DNA of 17,619 bases from CAZVFH01 sp964626415 (GTDB lineage Bacteria; Patescibacteriota; UBA1384; XYA2-FULL-43-10; CAINNR01). Below the pieces are notes generated by a model. That model worked only from the letters and a program-made list of their open reading frames with translations. It had not been told where the DNA came from and did not search any database. This document shows positions 13,159 through 17,619 of this stretch, in pieces. Both the position numbers and the translations under genes were made by a program. Location of the stretch: contig CAZVFH010000015.1 in assembly GCA_964626415.1 (NCBI GenBank), positions 1 through 17,619 of the forward strand, given 5' to 3'. Each line of letters opens with the position of its first letter. Within the stretch, counting starts at the first letter, position 1.

Positions 13159-14658
13159 TTACCAACGTCGGCTTTTATTTTTTGCTTCTGGCTTCTTTGT
13201 AACCTTTGATTCGGTCGGCTTTTCGCTCTTTTTAATCACCTCTTTTGTGATAATTTCGTCTTCTTCATCTTTTCCAAACCAGTAAAAATAGCCACCAGTT
13301 GCCGCTCCGGCGAGAACAATCAGAATAAATAATATGATCCAAGGCGTCCAGTTAATCTCTTCTTCGACTGTTGGCTCCTCAATCTCGGCACTTTTAATTT
13401 GCCCTTGCTCATTTTCCGCAATTGGAACTTCTGTTTCTGCACTTTCCTGTGGAGCAGATATTGAAGGAGTTGTTGTTGCAGGAGCAACTACAGCGGTTTT
13501 CGCTACGCTCACAAGCACAACTTTCGGAGCGGTTGGCATTGCCCAAATTCCACTATCTAAACTTTCGATTCCATCACTCCCAATCGCTCGAACAATAAAA
13601 TAATAGTTTACTCCATTTTCAAGATTGATAATCGATGTTTGATTTGCTGAAACACTGACAGGACCAGTGTAATTTACCTCTGACGATTTTCGATAGTAGA
13701 TATTATAATAATTAGCACCAGATACGGCATCCCACGAAAGATCAACCTTTTTATCACCGGCAGTTGCAATTAAATTTGTAGGCGTCATGGCGGTTGAATT
13801 GATTAAAAATGTGCCTGAAATTGCACTTGTAATATGTCCCGTTCCGTCTTCGGCAGTTACCCTAACCTTAACTTGATTAGAAGTAAGTTTTGGAGTTACC
13901 CAATCCCTCTGTTGAGGATTATTAATGACACTGCTAGCAATATTATTCCAAGTTGCACCATTATCGGCAGAATAATCCAGTGTTATTCCACCATACTTTA
14001 TCCAAGTATCGACATCACTCGCGCTCCACATAATTGTTGCTGTTTCTCCACCTTTGTAAACACTTCCTGCTTCTGGCTTATAAACATTGACAGTTGGATT
14101 TGAGTCATCGGTTCTGACTTCCAATTTTATTGCATCGATGGAAATTGTTGCACAGTCATCAACACCAACTTGTAAAAAAGTGGAGCGCAACTGCATATCT
14201 TTAACGGAATCCCAGCTCCACGACGAGTAACTGTCGGTAATATCGACCACATAACTTGTCGAGACATTTTTCACGACATCAACCCCAAGAGGATACTCTT
14301 TTAGTAAAGTGGTTCCGTCAGCATCATAACTGGCAATTCGCAAAGTATCGTCGACGTAAGAATTATCAGCAAACCCCACTATTTTAGCCAAAACCTTGTA
14401 AATAGTTCCGCTTTTGCCGCTCGTGTCAAATGACTTCACCTGAATATAGTCGTTAACATTGTTATACACGGCATAATCCGCATCCGGAGCCAAATTCACT
14501 TTTCCTGGGTCAGTAACACCCGCAAAACTATCAATTTCTTTTGACACAATAATCGATGACGCTGCCATTGCTTTTGTTCCGCTGGAAAGAATAAGTGATG
14601 GCAGGACAAACCCGCAACAAATTGTCGCAATTAAAACTTTACTTAAAAACTTTTTCAT
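13159..14658 (-). CDS. Secreted fibronectin type III surface protein with C-terminal anchor
   Basis: The 499-aa protein has a signal peptide (about 1-33, ending KAMAAS), an N-terminal beta-rich region (about 35-185), and an Ig-like segment with YKGGETATIMWSASD and DYSADNGATWN (about 190-285). A fibronectin type III domain (about 292-378: PTNLIATAGDKKVDLSWDAV, YYNIYYRKSS, GVNYYFIVRAI) follows, then a Pro/Thr/Glu-rich stalk, one TM helix (WIILFILIVLAGAATGGYFYW, about 438-458) and a basic tail. This fits a protein anchored in the membrane and displayed outside, perhaps for adhesion. AAGGAG lies 6 nt before the ATG. It has its own strong terminator. No catalytic motif is visible. Confidence 0.88.
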   Translation of the reverse strand: MKKFLSKVLIATICCGFVLPSLILSSGTKAMAASSIIVSKEIDSFAGVTDPGKVNLAPDADYAVYNNVNDYIQVKSFDTSGKSGTIYKVLAKIVGFADNSYVDDTLRIASYDADGTTLLKEYPLGVDVVKNVSTSYVVDITDSYSSWSWDSVKDMQLRSTFLQVGVDDCATISIDAIKLEVRTDDSNPTVNVYKPEAGSVYKGGETATIMWSASDVDTWIKYGGITLDYSADNGATWNNIASSVINNPQQRDWVTPKLTSNQVKVRVTAEDGTGHITSAISGTFLINSTAMTPTNLIATAGDKKVDLSWDAVSGANYYNIYYRKSSEVNYTGPVSVSANQTSIINLENGVNYYFIVRAIGSDGIESLDSGIWAMPTAPKVVLVSVAKTAVVAPATTTPSISAPQESAETEVPIAENEQGQIKSAEIEEPTVEEEINWTPWIILFILIVLAGAATGGYFYWFGKDEEDEIITKEVIKKSEKPTESKVTKKPEAKNKSRRW

Positions 14659-14713
14659 ATATCTCCTTTTTACTTTTTAAATTTAGAATTCACTTTAAAT
14701 TACGAAATAACGA

Positions 14714-14789
14714 GCTCTTGCCAAATTTCGACGGTCGCAAGCGCTTTCGGCATCTTGCCGAAAAAAGTGCCTAGAAATTTGGTAAGAGC
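14714..14789. repeat. Large nested palindrome in the leader region of the fibronectin-III gene
   Basis: GCTCTTGCCAAATTTC (14714-14729) pairs over 16 nt, with one G-U, with GAAATTTGGTAAGAGC (14774-14789). Inside, GCGCTTTCGGC and GCCGAAA...AGTGC (14741-14770) form a second hairpin. The core is GC-rich against AT-rich flanks, as in a small mobile palindrome. It lies 56 nt upstream of the ATG. Confidence 0.75.
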
Positions 14790-15148
14790 GAGCAATATTT
14801 TTTTGGAATTTACTTCAAAATCGGTACCTCGTAGATACTTTATTTAGCTCAATTTTTAAACTGCCAAAAGACAGTGGTAAATTTACAACACATCTTTTAT
14901 TGCAGCAAATTCACCGACACATTTTACCCTTGTTCCCCCTCTTGTTCCTCCTATTAGTTCTTTGTAGAAAATCTACTAAACACTTCCCATAATTGATGAC
15001 ATTGTATGATAACGTAATACTTTTTCATACTTTTTACCAACCATAGGTAATAGCGCATTTGTGGAAAGAAGTTATCATCTGACATATATTATTGTCAAGA
15101 CATTTTTAACCAGATGCCTAATATGTCATACCAGAAATAGTTTTTTAC
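14790..15148. other. Gene-free stretch upstream of the fibronectin-III gene
   Basis: About 360 nt without a credible gene. On the minus strand there is a purine-rich tract with GGAACAAG twice (about 14930-14950) and AGGAGG, but the nearest ATG frames stop after 3-8 codons. TGACATAT/ATATGTCA (about 15077 and 15120) form a loose inverted repeat. It may hold the promoter and leader of the fibronectin gene, but I see no confident hexamers. Confidence 0.5.
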
Positions 15149-15178
15149 AAAAATTCCCCTGTTGATTGGGGAATTTTT
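15145..15178 (-). terminator. Intrinsic terminator of the CAP-domain gene
   Basis: AAAAATTCCCC (15149-15159) and GGGGAATTTTT (15168-15178) form an 11-bp stem with an 8-nt loop. The U-rich arm ends the minus-strand transcript, 22 nt after the stop. The hairpin is symmetric enough to act in both directions. Confidence 0.85.
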
Positions 15179-15199
15179 GCCTCCATTATTTTTGAATAG

Positions 15200-15745
15200 T
15201 TATTTAGAAAACATTTTTTCGATGTTGTTGATCACTTTTTCATAAACCGTTTGCGAAAGTGATTTTGGCTTGGCCAGAAATTTTGTCGTCATTGTTGTGG
15301 GCTTTGAAATCCCATTTTCAGCAAAAGTCCCTTTTACAACACCTACTCCAATGTCTTCATATTCCGGATTTAAGATGTTGGCTCTGTGGCCCGGAGAGTT
15401 CATCCAAGCGTTAACGACTCCTTCTGAAGTTGAGAAACCCATAGCAAGGTTTTCTCCGGCAATTGAATAATCATAACCCTTATTTTTAATAAACATCCAT
15501 GGAGTAAGTCCAAACGCATAGTGATCAAAATAATTTCTAACGATCATGTCGACAGATTTCTCATAAGCGGCCAATTGAAGTGCAGGGTTGACATTAAGCT
15601 CCGATAAAGAGTTTTGCTTTCGGATAGAGTTGATATTATTAATAACATTTTCAGAGGTAATCTCAGACGCAAAAGTAAAATTAAAAGAGAATAAAAATAT
15701 AATTATTCCGATTGTTGCTACAGTTGTAATTCCAAACTTGTTCAT
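15200..15745 (-). CDS. Secreted CAP-domain (SCP-like) protein
   Basis: The 181-aa protein has a signal peptide (about 1-26, ending FTFA) and a single CAP domain. Family motifs are present in order: INSIRKQNSLSELNVNPALQLAA, NYFDHYAF with the conserved His, AGENLAMGF, and VNAWMNSPGHRANILNPEYEDIGVGV. Bacterial CAP proteins of this YkwD type are secreted or wall-associated with unclear activity. The start has GGTGGGGAA as an RBS. It is monocistronic: its own consensus promoter upstream, its own terminator downstream. Confidence 0.92.
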   Translation of the reverse strand: MNKFGITTVATIGIIIFLFSFNFTFASEITSENVINNINSIRKQNSLSELNVNPALQLAAYEKSVDMIVRNYFDHYAFGLTPWMFIKNKGYDYSIAGENLAMGFSTSEGVVNAWMNSPGHRANILNPEYEDIGVGVVKGTFAENGISKPTTMTTKFLAKPKSLSQTVYEKVINNIEKMFSK

Positions 15746-15797
15746 TTCCCCACCGTTTTAGTTCGTAATAAAAAGTAATAATGATTATTAAAAAGTA

Positions 15798-15818
15798 TGA
15801 TATAATCTAATTATATCA
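15798..15818. promoter_or_regulatory. Candidate operator: 9-bp inverted repeat over the -10 of the CAP promoter
   Basis: TGATATAAT (15798-15806) and ATTATATCA (15810-15818) are perfect inverted copies around CTA. They cover the -10 and the expected start of transcription, the position where a dimeric repressor would block initiation. The -10 hexamer forms part of one arm. Confidence 0.5.
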
Positions 15819-15838
15819 AATTAAAATCATTTTGTCAA
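15810..15838 (-). promoter_or_regulatory. Full-consensus sigma70 promoter of the CAP-domain gene
   Basis: On the minus strand TTGACA (15838-15833) and TATAAT (15815-15810) are both perfect and 17 nt apart. The leader is about 57 nt. This is the strongest promoter in the window by consensus. Confidence 0.9.
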
Positions 15839-15865
15839 TATGAAAATATAATTTGCTGCTTTTAC

Positions 15866-15894
15866 TTGAAAAATCTTGATTAATTTTGTATTCT
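15866..15894 (+). promoter_or_regulatory. Promoter of tRNA-Ile(UAU)
   Basis: TTGAAA (15866-15871) and TATTCT (15889-15894) are 17 nt apart and end 10 nt before the tRNA. Confidence 0.65.
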
Positions 15895-15904
15895 AAGTAT
15901 TGGT

Positions 15905-15979
15905 GGGTCTGTAGCTCAATGGTAGAGCGGCACTCTTATAAGGTGTTGGTCGATGGTTCGAATCCATCCAGACCCACCA
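15905..15979 (+). tRNA. tRNA-Ile, anticodon UAU
   Basis: Cloverleaf: acceptor GGGTCTG/CAGACCC; D arm GCTC/GAGC; anticodon stem GCACT/GGTGT; loop CTTATAA giving UAU; variable TGGTC; T arm GATGG-TTCGAAT-CCATC; A73; encoded CCA (15977-15979). The UAU anticodon reads AUA directly. Most bacteria instead use a CAU tRNA modified to lysidine by TilS, so this is a rare arrangement. The flanks TTGGT and ACCAA extend the acceptor pairing to 12 bp in the precursor. Confidence 0.92.
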
Positions 15980-16003
15980 ATAGAAAATTTCAAATCCAGT
16001 ATT

Positions 16004-16048
16004 TTATAAGGTGTTGGTCGTCCGCCTAAGGCGGACCAGACCCACCAA
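16004..16048 (+). pseudogene. 3'-half copy of tRNA-Ile with its T arm replaced by a palindrome
   Basis: TTATAAGGTGTTGGTC (16004-16019) is identical to 15936-15951 (position 33 through the variable loop), and CAGACCCACCAA (16037-16048) is identical to 15969-15980 (acceptor 3' strand, CCA and one flanking base). Between them the 17-nt T arm of the parent is replaced by 17 nt of perfect palindrome. There is no 5' half. Identity ends exactly at both outer borders. Confidence 0.9.
16020..16036. repeat. 17-nt palindrome GTCCGCCTAAGGCGGAC
   Basis: Perfect inverted repeat with 8-nt arms. It matches the palindrome at 8564-8580 in every arm position; only the central base differs. Confidence 0.92.
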
Positions 16049-16085
16049 CAATAATTTGTTACCCGTGTTTGTAATTATTAAACTC

Positions 16086-16094
16086 TGATATAAT
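16086..16094 (+). promoter_or_regulatory. Extended -10 promoter of the L,D-transpeptidase gene
   Basis: TGATATAAT is a perfect extended -10. It ends 8 nt before ATG 16103, and there is no Shine-Dalgarno, so the transcript should start at or next to the ATG. No good -35 is seen at 16-18 nt. Confidence 0.65.
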
Positions 16095-16102
16095 TAATTT
16101 GC

Positions 16103-17539
16103 ATGACAGGTAATAATTTTCAGAATAAAAAACGATTTTTGATTTTTTTGACCGCAATTTTTACCGGTCTGTTTTTGTTTTCTGTTTCACTTTTATCCTA
16201 CCGCCTGGCCTACGCTAACAAAATAATGAAAAATGTTTATTATCAAGGAAATGATCTTTCTGGAAAAAGCAAAAGCCAAGCAATAGCGTTAATAAAAAAC
16301 AAAGTTCAAACTCAAATTGATGAAAAGATTGCAATTACCTCTGACACTGGAAAAACTTATGAAACAACTTTTACTGAAACGGGAATCATTCCGGATTATT
16401 TGACAGTTGTAAATCAGGCCTTTGCCATTGGCCGTAATTCTAATTTTTTGAGATCATTAGTTGAACTGCCATTAACTTTTTGGCAAGAAAAAAATCTTGA
16501 CCTAACTATTGCTTTTGATCCTGAAAAGTATGGTACTTTTTTGCAAAAGATATCCGAAGAATTAAATGTTTCAGCAATTGATGCCAGCTTATTAATCAAA
16601 AACGGGGAGATCGTTGCTTTATCTCCGACGAATGGACAAAAAATTGATTCAGAGGGATTGCAAAGTGAGCTATCTGAAAAGTTTTTGACTCTCACGAAAA
16701 AAGTTGAAATTAAACTTCCTACTTCATCAATTCTTCCTGAACTAGATTCCAATGACTTATCCTCAGCTAAAACTCAAGCTGAGAGATATCTGAACCATCA
16801 GATGCAGATATCACTGAATAATAATCTGTATTTGCTTGAGAGAAAATCAATCGGGGGTTTTGTTGTTTTTTTACTTCAAAACGGAGTTTATTCTGCTTCA
16901 CTTGATAAAACAGCGATAAAGAAATATGTTAACACTCTTGCTGCCAAAAATGACACTTCGACAATCGATATCAAAATTTCCGCGATTGATAATAGTGTTT
17001 TGCAACAAGGTCGCCAAGGTATTTATACTGATCAGGATGACGCTGTCAATAAAATTGCAAACGCTCTTTCCTCTGAAAATCAATCATCGGCTATTTCTCT
17101 AGTTCAAACAACTAAAGACCCGCAAACAATCAAGGTTTTCCCTGACGAGGGAATTGTTCCAGGAAGATTTCCGGGGAAATATATTGATGTTGACTTAACA
17201 AATCAACTTTTGACAATTTTTGAAGGCATAAATCAGATGGGACAATATCAGGTTTCAACCGGCAAAGCCAGCAAACCAACACCAACAGGGACAAGAACTA
17301 TTCAAGATAAAAGCCCAAGAGCTTGGTCGGCACCTTACGGACTTTATATGCCTTGGTGGAACGGCATGGGCGGCGGTTACGGCATTCATGAACTGCCAGA
17401 GTGGCCAAACGGCTACAAAGAGGGAGAATCACATCTTGGAACCCCTGTTTCTCATGGCTGTATCCGTCTTGGCGTCGGTCCGGCCCAAACTGTCTATAAT
17501 TGGGCCGATATCGGCACTCCGGTCTATATTCATAAGTAA
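16103..17539 (+). CDS. L,D-transpeptidase (YkuD domain) with VanW/YoaR-type peptidoglycan-binding region
   Basis: The 478-aa protein has an N-terminal signal anchor (about 13-38). A long extracellular region (about 40-345) has repeats of the putative peptidoglycan-binding type found before YkuD domains (VYYQGNDLSGKSKSQAIALI, then a second unit at about 240-340). The C-terminal YkuD domain (about 353-478) begins KYIDVDLTNQLLTIFEG. The catalytic motif is intact: IHELP with the conserved His, then SHGCIRL with nucleophile Cys at about 453. It forms 3-3 peptidoglycan crosslinks or attaches proteins to the wall. The gene stands alone after tRNA-Ile and is probably leaderless. Confidence 0.94.
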   Translation: MTGNNFQNKKRFLIFLTAIFTGLFLFSVSLLSYRLAYANKIMKNVYYQGNDLSGKSKSQAIALIKNKVQTQIDEKIAITSDTGKTYETTFTETGIIPDYLTVVNQAFAIGRNSNFLRSLVELPLTFWQEKNLDLTIAFDPEKYGTFLQKISEELNVSAIDASLLIKNGEIVALSPTNGQKIDSEGLQSELSEKFLTLTKKVEIKLPTSSILPELDSNDLSSAKTQAERYLNHQMQISLNNNLYLLERKSIGGFVVFLLQNGVYSASLDKTAIKKYVNTLAAKNDTSTIDIKISAIDNSVLQQGRQGIYTDQDDAVNKIANALSSENQSSAISLVQTTKDPQTIKVFPDEGIVPGRFPGKYIDVDLTNQLLTIFEGINQMGQYQVSTGKASKPTPTGTRTIQDKSPRAWSAPYGLYMPWWNGMGGGYGIHELPEWPNGYKEGESHLGTPVSHGCIRLGVGPAQTVYNWADIGTPVYIHK

Positions 17540-17584
17540 GTCAAATTTGTCTAATTAGTCCAATTGGACAAATTAGTCTAATTT
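17540..17584 (+). repeat. Five tandem 9-nt repeats that also form a palindrome
   Basis: GTCAAATTT, GTCTAATTA, GTCCAATTG, GACAAATTA and GTCTAATTT follow without gaps directly after the transpeptidase stop. The consensus is GTCNAATTN. Because AATT is self-complementary and GTCC meets GGAC at the centre, the array also folds into a long imperfect hairpin. No T tract follows, so terminator function is unsure. The final 35 nt hold nothing I can identify. Confidence 0.8.
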
Positions 17585-17619
17585 GATCTTGTTAGCACAA
17601 TTACTGCCTTCTCCATATC

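Noticed and set aside
15905..16048. Two-repeat CRISPR-like or attL/attR arrangement from the repeated tRNA-Ile sequence
   Set aside because: Only two copies, the units are tRNA parts, no cas genes or integrase are nearby, and just 24 nt separate them; a tRNA-half duplication explains it better.

Overview
The window looks like a chromosome scaffold from a small-genome Patescibacteria/CPR bacterium, Parcubacteria-like. This is inferred from the AT-rich sequence, the compact gene set, the many palindromic intergenic repeats, and the pairing of a SipW/TasA-type surface cluster with divergent housekeeping genes. It uses the standard bacterial code: TGA is a true stop at the 3974-3977 gene junction, so this is not the TGA=Gly code of Gracilibacteria/Absconditabacteria. 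One 100-N scaffold gap lies at 9063-9162.

Layout. (1) 1-3240: lepA (EF4) on the minus strand; a small plus-strand gene with a strong promoter, RBS and terminator that reads through only with a +1 frame change at CCC-C; nfo (endonuclease IV) on the minus strand. (2) 3240-8067: a minus-strand operon from a good promoter, ftsH > murJ > single-pass membrane protein > metallophosphoesterase, with close or overlapping junctions. The last gene carries an in-frame GC-rich palindromic insertion. (3) 8068-9540: a gene-poor RNA and repeat region with tRNA-Met(CAU), initiator tRNA-fMet, two tRNA-derived remnants, a GIY-YIG protein, the gap and a MITE-like repeat. (4) 9555-12680: a surface cluster (TasA/CalY, SipW signal peptidase, lamin-tail-domain protein, TasA-like protein with membrane tail) with 8-nt overlaps. 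(5) 12680-14658: a DivIC/FtsB-like division protein and a fibronectin-III surface protein. (6) 15149-17584: a secreted CAP-domain protein, tRNA-Ile(UAU), a tRNA 3'-half copy, and an L,D-transpeptidase.

Most genes concern the envelope. MurJ flips lipid II, FtsH controls membrane protein quality, the L,D-transpeptidase crosslinks peptidoglycan, the FtsB/DivIC-like protein belongs to the division machinery, and SipW processes fibre-type surface proteins.

The most unusual signal is a set of tRNA 3' halves. At 16004-16048 a copy of the 3' half of the adjacent tRNA-Ile is identical on both flanks, but its 17-nt T arm is replaced by a 17-nt palindrome, GTCCGCCTAAGGCGGAC. The same palindrome, differing only at its central base, occupies the T-arm position of a second, tRNA-Thr-like 3' half at 8553-8595. 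Other points are the rare tRNA-Ile with anticodon UAU, an initiator tRNA with C33 and C1/U72, and several genes that look leaderless.
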